DNA of 7,976 nt from an uncultured Clostridia bacterium (GCA_900557285.1 USSJ01000049.1:1-7976), one strand, 5' to 3'; shown: positions 1 through 6,951, counted from the first letter of the stretch. A program made the numbers and translations. The notes: a model not told the origin generated them from the sequence alone.

Positions 1-150
1 TATCCGCCCGGCATCCCCATCCTGGCGCCGGGCGAGCGCATCACGCGCGACGTACTGGACTATATCACCTATGCCAAGGCCAAGGGCTGCAACCTGACCG
101 GCCCGGAGGACCTGCACACCGAATATCTGAACGTGCTGACAAAGGAGTGA
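1..150 (+). CDS. speA: Orn/Lys/Arg decarboxylase C-terminus, probably arginine decarboxylase (partial)
   Basis: Only the last 49 residues are present; the gene enters from the left edge in frame 1 and ends with TGA at 148-150. The stretch YPPGIPILAPGE is the typical C-terminal signature of the PLP-dependent Orn/Lys/Arg decarboxylase family (aspartate aminotransferase fold), and the following DYI and LTGPEDL-like residues also fit that C-terminal domain. In this family the enzymes decarboxylate arginine, lysine or ornithine in the cytoplasm. The substrate cannot be read from this fragment. Arginine is inferred because the next genes are spermidine synthase and agmatinase, which need agmatine and putrescine. 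The last codons carry the ribosome binding site of speE, so the two genes are in one operon with a 4-base gap. The fragment is GC-rich (43 of its first 60 bases are G or C). Confidence 0.85.
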   Translation, partial: YPPGIPILAPGERITRDVLDYITYAKAKGCNLTGPEDLHTEYLNVLTKE

Positions 151-154
151 GACA

Positions 155-1015
155 ATGGAGCTTTGGTTTACGGAGCGGCATACGCCGTATGTGAATTTTT
201 CCATCAAGGTCGAGCGCCAGCTCTATACGGCGCAGAGCGAATTCCAGCGGATCGACGTGTTCGAGTCGCGGGAATTCGGCCGCTTCCTGACGCTTGACGG
301 CTATATGATGCTGACGGAGAAGGACGAGTTCATCTATCATGAGATGATCACGCACATCCCCATGGCCGTCCACCCCAATCCCGAGAATATCCTCGTCATC
401 GGCGCGGGTGACGGCGGCGTCGTGCGCGAGCTTTGCCGCTATCCCGAGATCGAGCGCATCGATCTTGTCGAGATCGACGAAGAAGTCATCGAAGCGAGCA
501 AAGAATATTTACCCTTTACTTCCTGCAAAATGGGCGATCCGCGCGTGAACATCTACATACAGGACGGACTGAAATTCATACGCCGCAAAAAGGACGAATA
601 CGATCTGATCATCGTGGATTCCACCGATCCGTTCGGCCCGGGCGAGGGACTCTTTTCCCGCGAATTCTACGGAAACTGTTTCAAAGCCCTGCACGACGAC
701 GGGATCATGGTCAACCAGCACGAAAGCCCGTTCTATGAACAGGACGCGCTCGCCATGCAGCGCGCGCACAAGCGGATCATCGAATCTTTCCCCTTTTCGC
801 GCATTTACCAGGCACACATACCGACCTATCCGTCGGGGCACTGGCTTTTCGGTTTTTCCACGAAAAAATACCACCCGCTGCGCGACCTGAACGAGGCGCG
901 CTGGAACGAACGGGGTTTAAAATGCAAATATTATACGACGACATTGCACCGCGGCGCCTTTTACCTGCCCGCTTATGTCGAGGAGATGCTTGAAGATGTT
1001 GAAAAAGAACGTTGA
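155..1015 (+). CDS. speE: spermidine synthase (polyamine aminopropyltransferase)
   Basis: Transfers an aminopropyl group from decarboxylated S-adenosylmethionine to putrescine, giving spermidine and methylthioadenosine in the cytoplasm. The 286-residue length is normal for the family. After the small N-terminal beta domain (about residues 1-55), YHEM (61-64) leads into a Rossmann methyltransferase-like fold: glycine loop VIGAGDGG (81-88), acidic nucleoside-binding strand VEID (105-108), DG (137-138), and the catalytic VDSTDPFGPGEGLFSREFY stretch with D155 and D158. The first loop reads GAGDGG where GGGDGG is usual; this is a mild change and the aspartate is kept. The start is supported by AAAGGAG at 141-147, seven bases before ATG. 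It lies 4 bases after the arginine decarboxylase gene and overlaps speB by 20 bases, so the three are probably co-transcribed and translationally coupled. Agmatine rather than putrescine is a possible acceptor, as known for the Thermus enzyme; sequence reading cannot settle this. No speD is visible in the window; it may lie upstream. Confidence 0.95.
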   Translation: MELWFTERHTPYVNFSIKVERQLYTAQSEFQRIDVFESREFGRFLTLDGYMMLTEKDEFIYHEMITHIPMAVHPNPENILVIGAGDGGVVRELCRYPEIERIDLVEIDEEVIEASKEYLPFTSCKMGDPRVNIYIQDGLKFIRRKKDEYDLIIVDSTDPFGPGEGLFSREFYGNCFKALHDDGIMVNQHESPFYEQDALAMQRAHKRIIESFPFSRIYQAHIPTYPSGHWLFGFSTKKYHPLRDLNEARWNERGLKCKYYTTTLHRGAFYLPAYVEEMLEDVEKER

Positions 1016-1877
1016 AACTTTCATGGGATGCGACGCCGATTACAAAGACGCAAAAATTGTCCTGTTCGGCGCGCCCTTCGATTCCACCACTTCCTTCCGC
1101 CCGGGTACGCGGTTTGCCAGCGCGGCGATCCGCCGCGAATCGTACGGGCTGGAACTGTATTCCCCCTATCAGGACAGAGAACTTTCGGAATTTTCCGTCT
1201 TTGACAGCGGCGATCTCGAACTTTGCTTCGGCGATACGAAAACAGCGCTTGCGGATATCGAAAAGCGCGCGAAAACCATTCTTACAGACGGCAAACTTCC
1301 CTTTCTGATCGGCGGAGAACATCTCGTAACGCTCGGAAGCGTACGGGCGGTGGTCAAAAAATACCCCGACCTGCACATTCTGCATTTCGACGCGCACGCG
1401 GATCTCCGCGAAGATTATCTCGGCGCGCGCCTGTCCCATGCGTGCGTCCTGCGGCGCTGTCATGACCTGGTCGGCGATCATAAAATATTTCAATACGGTA
1501 TCCGTTCGGGCGACAAGTCGGAATTTGTCTGGGGAAAAGATCACGTCTTTACGCATAAATTCGATCTGGAAGGTTTGGAAAACACGCTCAACACTCTCCG
1601 GGGAAAGCCTGTATATCTCACGGTCGATCTGGACGTTCTGGATCCTTCCGTATTTCCCGGGACGGGAACCCCCGAACCGGGCGGCGTAACATTCGACGCG
1701 CTCCGCGGCGCTCTGACCAAAACCTGCTCTGCCCTCGACGTGGTGGCGGCAGACGTCAACGAACTGTCCCCGCATTACGACCAGAGCGGCGCCTCTACGG
1801 CGGTCGCCTGCAAGATCGTCCGCGAAATGCTCATCGCACTCTCGGCACGAATTCAAAAGGCGGATAATGTGTTTTAA
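996..1877 (+). CDS. speB: agmatinase / ureohydrolase family
   Basis: Hydrolyses agmatine to putrescine and urea with a binuclear manganese centre. The 293-residue protein shows every hallmark of the arginase/agmatinase family: FGAPFDSTTSFRPGTRF (24-40), GGEH with metal ligand H109, FDAHADLRE with ligands D132, H134 and D136, VDLDVLDPS with ligands D211 and D213, PGTGTPEPGG (221-230), and DVNELSPHYD with E256. I chose the ATG at 996, giving MLKKNVETF, because AGGAG at 981-985 lies 10 bases upstream and family members start in this way; the in-frame ATG at 975 would add seven residues (MSRRCLK) with no such site. The start overlaps the end of speE by 20 bases. The TPEPGG and SHxxxLRR regions resemble firmicute agmatinases more than arginases. 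A role on N1-aminopropylagmatine instead of, or besides, agmatine is possible in a cluster with these neighbours. A weak terminator follows. Confidence 0.93.
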   Translation: MLKKNVETFMGCDADYKDAKIVLFGAPFDSTTSFRPGTRFASAAIRRESYGLELYSPYQDRELSEFSVFDSGDLELCFGDTKTALADIEKRAKTILTDGKLPFLIGGEHLVTLGSVRAVVKKYPDLHILHFDAHADLREDYLGARLSHACVLRRCHDLVGDHKIFQYGIRSGDKSEFVWGKDHVFTHKFDLEGLENTLNTLRGKPVYLTVDLDVLDPSVFPGTGTPEPGGVTFDALRGALTKTCSALDVVAADVNELSPHYDQSGASTAVACKIVREMLIALSARIQKADNVF

Positions 1878-1882
1878 AATTT

Positions 1883-1915
1883 TTCCGATCGGCACCTGAT
1901 CATTCGGAATTTTTT
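1883..1915 (+). terminator. weak rho-independent terminator after agmatinase
   Basis: TTCCGA (1883-1888) pairs with TCGGAA (1904-1909) and six T residues follow directly (1910-1915). The loop is 15 bases, but the two GATC copies inside the hairpin offer alternative extra pairing. The stem is short, so read-through into the dehydrogenase gene is likely. Confidence 0.5.
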
Positions 1916-1951
1916 GCAAATCTGAACGGCGGATCCGACGGAAAGCAAAAG

Positions 1952-1962
1952 TATATTTTAAT
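1952..1962 (+). promoter_or_regulatory. possible -10 region for the dehydrogenase/decarboxylase pair
   Basis: An AT-rich block in the 233-base gap offers TATATT (1952-1957) or TTTAAT (1957-1962) as a -10 box. No good -35 match lies 16-18 bases upstream, so this is only a candidate. If used, the transcript would carry a leader of about 140 bases that includes the nested inverted repeats at 1990-2047. Confidence 0.25.
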
Positions 1963-1989
1963 CGGCCATTATTTTTCAGCATGCGCTCT

Positions 1990-2047
1990 CTGAACGCGGA
2001 AAAACCGAAACGTACTTTTTCGGTCGTAAAAAACAGCAAGCGTTCAG
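1990..2047 (+). promoter_or_regulatory. nested inverted repeats, possible structured leader RNA
   Basis: An outer pair CTGAACGC (1990-1997) and GCGTTCAG (2040-2047) matches perfectly over 8 bases and can be lengthened by G-U and C-G pairs. It encloses an inner perfect pair ACCGAAA (2004-2010) and TTTCGGT (2018-2024) with a 7-base loop. The element sits about 60 bases before the dehydrogenase start, in non-coding DNA. On the opposite strand the inner hairpin is followed by TTTTT, so it could also stop antisense transcription. I do not recognise it as a known riboswitch class. Confidence 0.4.
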
Positions 2048-2110
2048 GGGCGAAAGACGGCGTGCGCTTACGTGCGCGAAAAAGACAGAACACTTTTAAA
2101 GAGGTATTGA

Positions 2111-3316
2111 ATGATGGGAAAAGCTCTTATTATCGGCTGCGGAGGCGTTGCGTCCGTTGCCATTCACAAATGCTGCCAGAACAGCGAAGCGTTTGACGAG
2201 ATCATGATCGCAAGCCGCACGAAATCCAAGTGCGACGCGCTCAAAGACAAGCTGCAAGGCACGACCAAAACAAAGATCCAGACCGCGCAGGTCAACGCGG
2301 ACAATGTCGATGAACTTGTCGCGCTCATCGAAAAATTCCGTCCAGACGTGGTATTGAACCTTGCCCTGCCCTACCAGGATCTTAAAATCATGGACGCCTG
2401 CCTGAAAACAAAGGTACACTATGTGGATACGGCAAACTATGAACCGGAAGACACGGCGAAATTCGAATACAAATGGCAGTGGGCATACCGCGAAAAATTC
2501 AAAGAAGCGGGAATCTGCGCACTTTTGGGAAGCGGTTTCGATCCCGGCGTGACGGGTGTATTTTCCGCCTATGCGCTCAAACATCATTTCGACGAGATCA
2601 ACTACATCGACATTCTCGATTGCAACGGCGGCGATCACGGGTATCCGTTTGCAACGAATTTCAATCCCGAGATCAATATCCGCGAAGTTTCCGCCAACGG
2701 CTCTTACTGGGAAAACGGGCACTGGGTGGAAACCAAGCCCATGGAGATCAAGCGCGAATATAATTTTGAAGGCATCGGCATGAAAGACATGTACCTTCTG
2801 CACCATGAAGAGATCGAAAGTCTTGCCCTCAATATTCCCGGAATTAAGCGCATCCGCTTTTTCATGACGTTCGGACAGAGCTATCTCACGCACCTGAAAT
2901 GTCTGGAAGACGTCGGCATGACTTCCATCAAACCCATTCTCTACGAAGGAAAAGAGATCGTCCCCTTGCAGTTTTTGAAAGCCGTCCTGCCCGATCCCGC
3001 CTCTTTGGGACCGCGCACGAAGGGCAAAACAAACATCGGCTGCATTTTCCGCGGCAAAAAAGACGGAAAAGATAAAACGTATTATCTCTACAACATCTGC
3101 GATCATCAGGAATGCTACAAAGAAGTAGGCTCGCAGGCGATCTCGTATACCACGGGCGTACCTGCCATGATCGGCGCCATGCTCGTCATGAACGGTACCT
3201 GGACAAAGCCCGGCGTTTACAACATCGAAGAATTCGATCCGGATCCGTTCATGGATGCGCTCAACAAATGGGGGCTGCCGTGGAAAGAAGACTTTGATCC
3301 CGTTCTCGTTGACTGA
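2111..3316 (+). CDS. carboxynorspermidine/carboxyspermidine dehydrogenase (saccharopine dehydrogenase family)
   Basis: Joins aspartate beta-semialdehyde to a diamine (putrescine gives carboxyspermidine, diaminopropane gives carboxynorspermidine) by NADPH-dependent reduction of the imine, without using S-adenosylmethionine. The 401-residue length fits the family. An N-terminal Rossmann fold starts with ALIIGCGGVAS (5-15), followed by ASRTKSKC (34-41) where the NADP phosphate is expected to bind, and NLALPYQD (83-90). The catalytic/dimer domain carries SGFDPGVTGVFSAY (141-154) and DCNGGDHGYPF (170-180), highly typical of this enzyme. AAGAGG (2099-2104) precedes two adjacent ATG codons, at 2111 and 2114; either fits, and the second (MGKALII) resembles relatives more. 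Its stop codon overlaps the start of the decarboxylase gene. Putrescine is the likely acceptor because agmatinase and SpeE are next door; diaminopropane or agmatine cannot be excluded. Confidence 0.92.
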   Translation: MMGKALIIGCGGVASVAIHKCCQNSEAFDEIMIASRTKSKCDALKDKLQGTTKTKIQTAQVNADNVDELVALIEKFRPDVVLNLALPYQDLKIMDACLKTKVHYVDTANYEPEDTAKFEYKWQWAYREKFKEAGICALLGSGFDPGVTGVFSAYALKHHFDEINYIDILDCNGGDHGYPFATNFNPEINIREVSANGSYWENGHWVETKPMEIKREYNFEGIGMKDMYLLHHEEIESLALNIPGIKRIRFFMTFGQSYLTHLKCLEDVGMTSIKPILYEGKEIVPLQFLKAVLPDPASLGPRTKGKTNIGCIFRGKKDGKDKTYYLYNICDHQECYKEVGSQAISYTTGVPAMIGAMLVMNGTWTKPGVYNIEEFDPDPFMDALNKWGLPWKEDFDPVLVD

Positions 3317-4425
3317 TGAAAACGCCTTATTTTCTGATCGATGAAAAAAAGCTCATCGAAAATCTTTCTTTGCTGAAAGAAGTTTCCGAACGGGCGGGCT
3401 GTAAAATTCTGCTCGCGCAAAAGGCCTATTCAATCTACCAGACCTATCCCTTGTTTTCCGAATATCTTGCGGGCAGTACGGCAAGCGGACTGTACGAAGC
3501 TAAGCTCGGCAGAGAGGAATTCGGCGGAGAAGTGCACGTCTTTTCCCCTGCATACCGCAAAGAGGATATAAGAAAGCTCGTCAAAATCTGCGATCATATT
3601 CTGTTCAATACGCCGTCGCAGGTCAAAAAGTTTGCGCCGCTTTGCAAAGCGGCGGGTGTTTCCGTCGGGCTTCGGATCAATCCCGAATGCTCCACGCAGG
3701 AAGGGCACGCGATCTATGATCCCTGCGCACCCGGATCACGGCTTGGGACAACGCTCGCAAACTTTGAAGAGAGTATCCTTCCCCTCCTCGACGGACTGCA
3801 TTTTCACACGCTCTGCGAACAAAACAGCGACGATCTGGAAACAACGGTACGCGCTTTTTGCGGCAAATTCGGGAAATATCTGTACGGGATGAAGTGGCTG
3901 AATCTTGGAGGCGGCCACCACATCACGCGCGCGGATTACGACGTGGAGAGGCTTATCCGCATTGTTACGGAATTGAAAAAAGAGTACGGCGCGGCGATCT
4001 ACCTCGAACCCGGTGAAGCGGCGGTGCTCAACGCGGGGACACTGCATACCAGCGTACTGGAAACAATGAAAAACGGTTTAGATATCGCCATTTTGGACGC
4101 TTCCGCCGCCTGCCATATGCCCGACGTGATCGAAATGCCCTACCGTCCGCCCCTGAAAGGGAGCGGAAAAGCAGGCGAAAAGGCCTTTACCTGTCGGTTG
4201 GGCGGCCCGACCTGCCTTGCGGGAGATATCATCGGCGATTACTCGTTCGACGCACCTTTGAAAGAGGGCGACGAACTTGCTTTTGAAGATATGGCGCTCT
4301 ATACCATGGTCAAAACAAATACCTTCAACGGAATGCCTTTGCCCGCCATTTATCTGCAAAAAACGGACGGCAGTATCGAAAAAATCCGTTCCTTCTCCTA
4401 TAAAAATTTCAAAAACAGACTGTAA
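3316..4425 (+). CDS. nspC: carboxynorspermidine/carboxyspermidine decarboxylase
   Basis: PLP-dependent, alanine-racemase-fold decarboxylase that removes the carboxyl group from carboxyspermidine or carboxynorspermidine to give the triamine. The 369 residues cover the whole family. K36 in LLAQKAYS is the likely PLP lysine; FHTLCE (163-168), the glycine-rich WLNLGGGHH (194-202) and YLEPGEA (229-235) form the phosphate and cofactor pocket; DASAACHMPDVIEMPYRPPL (261-280) is typical of this subfamily; LGGPTCLAGD (295-304) carries the C-terminal active-site C300 and D304 supplied across the dimer; and MALYTMVKTNTFNG (326-339) closes the barrel partner domain. The ATG shares its first base with the TGA of the dehydrogenase gene and no clear Shine-Dalgarno site precedes it, so translation is probably coupled to that gene. 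The gene ends just before a strong terminator and is the last of the polyamine cluster. Confidence 0.93.
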   Translation: MKTPYFLIDEKKLIENLSLLKEVSERAGCKILLAQKAYSIYQTYPLFSEYLAGSTASGLYEAKLGREEFGGEVHVFSPAYRKEDIRKLVKICDHILFNTPSQVKKFAPLCKAAGVSVGLRINPECSTQEGHAIYDPCAPGSRLGTTLANFEESILPLLDGLHFHTLCEQNSDDLETTVRAFCGKFGKYLYGMKWLNLGGGHHITRADYDVERLIRIVTELKKEYGAAIYLEPGEAAVLNAGTLHTSVLETMKNGLDIAILDASAACHMPDVIEMPYRPPLKGSGKAGEKAFTCRLGGPTCLAGDIIGDYSFDAPLKEGDELAFEDMALYTMVKTNTFNGMPLPAIYLQKTDGSIEKIRSFSYKNFKNRL

Positions 4426-4426
4426 A

Positions 4427-4471
4427 AAAAGAGGCGTCTGTCCGCACAAAGCGCGGACAGACGCCTCTTTT
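4427..4471. terminator. strong bidirectional terminator between nspC and the CvpA gene
   Basis: A perfect 18-19 base stem is formed by 4427-4445 and 4453-4471, around GAGGCGTCTGTCCGC and its complement, with a 7-base loop. On the + strand the stem ends in TTTT; on the - strand it runs into seven T residues (the A-tract 4424-4430). It starts right after the nspC stop codon and lies 16 bases beyond the CvpA stop codon, so it serves both converging genes. Confidence 0.93.
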
Positions 4472-4486
4472 CAAGCATCGGTCATT

Positions 4487-5077
4487 TTAACAAGACAGTA
4501 CGGTACGACATACAAACAGAGCCGCTTCTTCCGCCGTTCCCGTATCCACCACAAATTTGACAGGGTTATTTTCGTACAAACTTCCCAAAAACGTGCCGTT
4601 GATTTTGGAAAGGATGTTTTGCACAAAAGAAGTATCCTGCATCGTGCGGAAAATGGCAAGGACGAGCAAAGTCAAAAGCAGTACCGCGGCGACCGCAAGG
4701 GCCATGCCGAGCAATTTATTGACGATACGCATGGGCAGAACATCCACTTCAAACACGCCGGCCACACATTTTACGATGATAATGCGCACGATCTGCACCG
4801 CAAAGAAAAGCACGACATAATAGATCACGGTTGCAAGGTGTATAGTTTCCAGGAAACTCCAGCTCTGACCGAGTTTCGTATTCAGAGCGCCGATCCATTC
4901 TGCGACGGCAGGAATTCCCGCGATCATGCCGCCGAACGTCGCACAAACAAAAACAGATATAATAATCCCGAAAATTCCTTTCGTAAAAAATCTGAGCGTT
5001 TTGCCGAAACCGAACAGCAAACCGAGCAATGCCAGCACGATCGCTACAATTACGGTGATAACGTCCAAAGTCTGCAT
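4487..5077 (-). CDS. CvpA-family integral membrane protein
   Basis: A 196-residue, strongly hydrophobic protein with about four predicted membrane segments (roughly residues 5-24, 34-54, 81-105 and 121-145) and a mostly polar C-terminal tail (about 146-196). The first segment with LDVITVIVAIVLALLGLLFGFGKTLRFFTKG resembles the start of the CvpA (colicin V production) family, in which a helix is followed by a G-x-x-G/basic turn. CvpA-like proteins are widespread and linked to envelope maintenance, but the exact function in Bacillota is not settled. I chose the ATG at 5077 because GGAGG (5084-5088) lies 6 bases upstream; the longer reading frame to 5200 adds 41 charged, non-membrane residues, overlaps the upstream gene and has no such site. 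It follows the DUF1846 gene by 82 bases and probably shares its transcript. Confidence 0.75.
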   Translation of the reverse strand: MQTLDVITVIVAIVLALLGLLFGFGKTLRFFTKGIFGIIISVFVCATFGGMIAGIPAVAEWIGALNTKLGQSWSFLETIHLATVIYYVVLFFAVQIVRIIIVKCVAGVFEVDVLPMRIVNKLLGMALAVAAVLLLTLLVLAIFRTMQDTSFVQNILSKINGTFLGSLYENNPVKFVVDTGTAEEAALFVCRTVLSC

Positions 5078-5092
5078 TCTTATCCTCCAAAC

Positions 5093-5155
5093 TCCGCGCC
5101 AACGCGCGGATGTGCAATACCGTTTGTATTGCCCGTATCTTCGTTTTTTAAACGA
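5093..5155 (-). promoter_or_regulatory. three consecutive hairpins in the DUF1846-CvpA gap
   Basis: The 82-base gap holds three perfect inverted repeats: TCGTTT/AAACGA (5141-5155, 3-base loop), GCAATAC/GTATTGC (5114-5132, 5-base loop) and TCCGCGC/GCGCGGA (5093-5110, 4-base loop). None is followed by a run of T on the - strand, so they are not standard terminators. The GC-rich one ends only 4 bases before the GGAGG of the CvpA gene, where it could affect message stability or ribosome access. Confidence 0.45.
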
Positions 5156-5159
5156 TATC

Positions 5160-6644
5160 TCAGAATCCGTACAGGTCTTTGCTTCCGAATTCCGGCTCAC
5201 AGGTCAGGTTTATCCCGAGTTTGCGAACCACGGAAATATCGCTTTCGGGCAAGATACAGGAAGCGTGCGCGTCACAGCCGCGCAGACGGACAAGCATATC
5301 CATCGCTTTTTCCGCAATAGGATTTGTCGCCGCGCAGATGGAAAGCGCCGTCAGCACATCTCCCAACGCGAGTTTCACTTTATCTTCCCGAAGAACTTCT
5401 TTTTTTAACTGAATGATCGGTGCAAGGACGACCGGCGATAAGAGCAGCATTTCGTCCGCAATGTTGGAAAGCGTCTTTACCGCATTGAGCACCGCACTCG
5501 AACAAGCCGTCATCAGTTTGCTGGATTTCCCCGTCACGACCCTTCCGTCCTGCAATTCCAAAGCAACGACCGCGCATCCGCACGACTCTGCGCGCTCTAA
5601 CGCATAGTGCGTCACTTTCCGCTCCGAAACTTCGATCTTGTTTTCATTCATCAAAAGACGGATGCGCTCCACCGCGTCTGCCCCGACGTTGCCCGTTTTA
5701 TAGTCACATTCTGCTTTGTAATAACGGCGGATGATCTCCTGACGGGATGCCTCGCGGCACACTTCGTCATCCACGATCCCGAATCCTGCCATATTCACGC
5801 CCATATCCGTCGGCGATTTGTAAATGTTTTCATCGCCCGTGATCTTCGTGAGAATAGATTTCACGATCGGGAAACATTCGATGTCGCGGTTATAGTTCAC
5901 AGTGGTCACACCGTACGCTTCCAGGTGATACGGGTCGATCATGTTGATATCTCCCAGATCCGCCGTCGCAGCTTCGTACGCCACATTGACAGGATGCCGC
6001 AAAGGAAGGTTCCAGATCGGGAACGTTTCAAATTTTGCATACCCTGCGCGCACGCCGCGCTTGTATTCATGATACAGCTGCGAAAGACAGGTGGCAAGTT
6101 TTCCGCTTCCAGGCCCCGGCGCCGTGACGACAACCAGCGGTTTCGTCGTTTCGATATACGGATTCGCACCATACCCTTCATCCGAAACGATCACGTCCAC
6201 TTCCGTCGGATACCCCTTCGTCTTGCGGTGTATGTACGTCTTTAATCCGTGATTTTTCAGCTTATTGATAAATTTGTCCGCCGCGGGCTGCCCCAGATAC
6301 TGCGTCACCACCACGCTGTTCATGTTCAGTCCGAGCCCGCGCATTTTGTCGATCAGACGGAGAACATCCGTCCCGTACGGGATCCCGAAATCCGCACGGA
6401 TCTTGTTGCGTTCCAGATCGGCCGCACTGATGACAAATATAATTTCCGACTCATCTTTGAGTTTCATTAAGATCCTGCACTTCGCGTCCGACTCAAACCC
6501 GGGCAATACGCGGCAGGCATGCATATCGTCGAACAGCTTCCCTCCGAATTCCAGGTACAATTTGTTGTCAAACTTTTTGATTCTCTCCAAGATCTTTTCG
6601 CTCTGCAACCGGATATACAGATCGTTATCGAAACCCTTCTTCAT
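5160..6644 (-). CDS. DUF1846 family protein
   Basis: A full-length 494-residue member of the DUF1846 family, recognised from its conserved blocks: LYLEFGGKLFDDMHACRVLPGF (29-50), VVVTAPGPGSGKLATCLSQL (171-190), KFETFPIWNLPLRHPVNVAYEAATADLGD (204-232) and YKSPTDMGVNMAGFGI (275-290). The GPGSGK stretch (177-182) resembles a P-loop and suggests nucleotide or phosphate binding, but the biochemical function of this family is not known to me. It has no signal peptide or membrane segment and should be cytoplasmic. The ATG at 6644 is supported by GAGGT (6651-6655) six bases upstream and by a strong promoter about 30 bases before it. It is the first gene of a likely two-gene operon with the CvpA-family gene. 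Nothing suggests truncation. Confidence 0.92.
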   Translation of the reverse strand: MKKGFDNDLYIRLQSEKILERIKKFDNKLYLEFGGKLFDDMHACRVLPGFESDAKCRILMKLKDESEIIFVISAADLERNKIRADFGIPYGTDVLRLIDKMRGLGLNMNSVVVTQYLGQPAADKFINKLKNHGLKTYIHRKTKGYPTEVDVIVSDEGYGANPYIETTKPLVVVTAPGPGSGKLATCLSQLYHEYKRGVRAGYAKFETFPIWNLPLRHPVNVAYEAATADLGDINMIDPYHLEAYGVTTVNYNRDIECFPIVKSILTKITGDENIYKSPTDMGVNMAGFGIVDDEVCREASRQEIIRRYYKAECDYKTGNVGADAVERIRLLMNENKIEVSERKVTHYALERAESCGCAVVALELQDGRVVTGKSSKLMTACSSAVLNAVKTLSNIADEMLLLSPVVLAPIIQLKKEVLREDKVKLALGDVLTALSICAATNPIAEKAMDMLVRLRGCDAHASCILPESDISVVRKLGINLTCEPEFGSKDLYGF

Positions 6645-6676
6645 TCGATTACCTCATCCACAAAAAACTCCTGTCT

Positions 6677-6705
6677 ATTATAGCACACGCCGCCAAAGAT
6701 TGCAA
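6677..6705 (-). promoter_or_regulatory. sigma-A-type promoter of the DUF1846 gene
   Basis: Read on the - strand: TTGCAA (6705-6700), a 17-base spacer, and a perfect TATAAT (6682-6677) preceded by TGC, an extended -10. Transcription should start near 6670, giving a leader of about 25 bases before the ATG at 6644. The -35 box is part of a short dyad TTGC-AAC-GCAA (6700-6710) that could be an operator. Confidence 0.85.
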
Positions 6706-6896
6706 CGCAAGCGCATGAGTTTTTTTATCCTTTTTCACTTTCTCGTTTTCTATGCCGTTTCTTTTTATTGCCTTATCTTCGCGGATATCTGAAATCGTTT
6801 TCGGCATTTTCGGTGTATCCTCTTTCTTCCGTTATTTTATAAATGCACGTGCGCCGAACCGCTTTTGCCCTCTTATTCCCCTCTTGCATGAAAAAT
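6706..6896. other. non-coding gap, pyrimidine-rich on + strand
   Basis: Between the DUF1846 promoter and the terminator of the regulator gene I see no gene. The stretch is T/C-rich on the + strand with several T-runs. It has a few weak palindromic words such as GCACGTGC (6844-6851), but no convincing hairpin plus T-tract, RNA gene or promoter. Confidence 0.5.
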
Positions 6897-6919
6897 AAAA
6901 AAACGCACTTGCGTGCGTT
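6897..6919 (-). terminator. rho-independent terminator of the small HTH gene
   Basis: On the - strand AACGCAC (6919-6913 read as complement) pairs with GTGCGTT around a GCAA tetraloop (7-base stem, 6902-6919) and runs into a T-tract complementary to the A-run 6897-6903. It lies 32 bases beyond the regulator stop codon. Confidence 0.8.
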
Positions 6920-6951
6920 CTCTCTTTATTTTTTTTCAGTTGTTTTCAGCG

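Noticed and set aside
777..2093. 438-codon open frame on the - strand
   Set aside because: It lies opposite speE, speB and the following gap; the protein is rich in Arg/Phe without domain features, has no ribosome binding site, and is explained by codon bias of the real genes.
2096..3106. 336-codon open frame on the - strand
   Set aside because: Runs antisense to the dehydrogenase gene, which has clear family motifs; no motifs or start signal of its own.
5078..5200. Longer N-terminus for the CvpA-family protein
   Set aside because: The added 41 residues are charged, overlap the DUF1846 gene, and ignore the good GGAGG site that serves the ATG at 5077.
4277..5320. 347-codon open frame on the + strand
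   Set aside because: Covers the strong terminator at 4427-4471 and is antisense to the CvpA gene; the protein is a low-complexity, charged shadow product.
5607..6245. 212-codon open frame on the + strand
   Set aside because: Antisense to the DUF1846 gene; Arg/His-rich shadow translation without recognisable domain.
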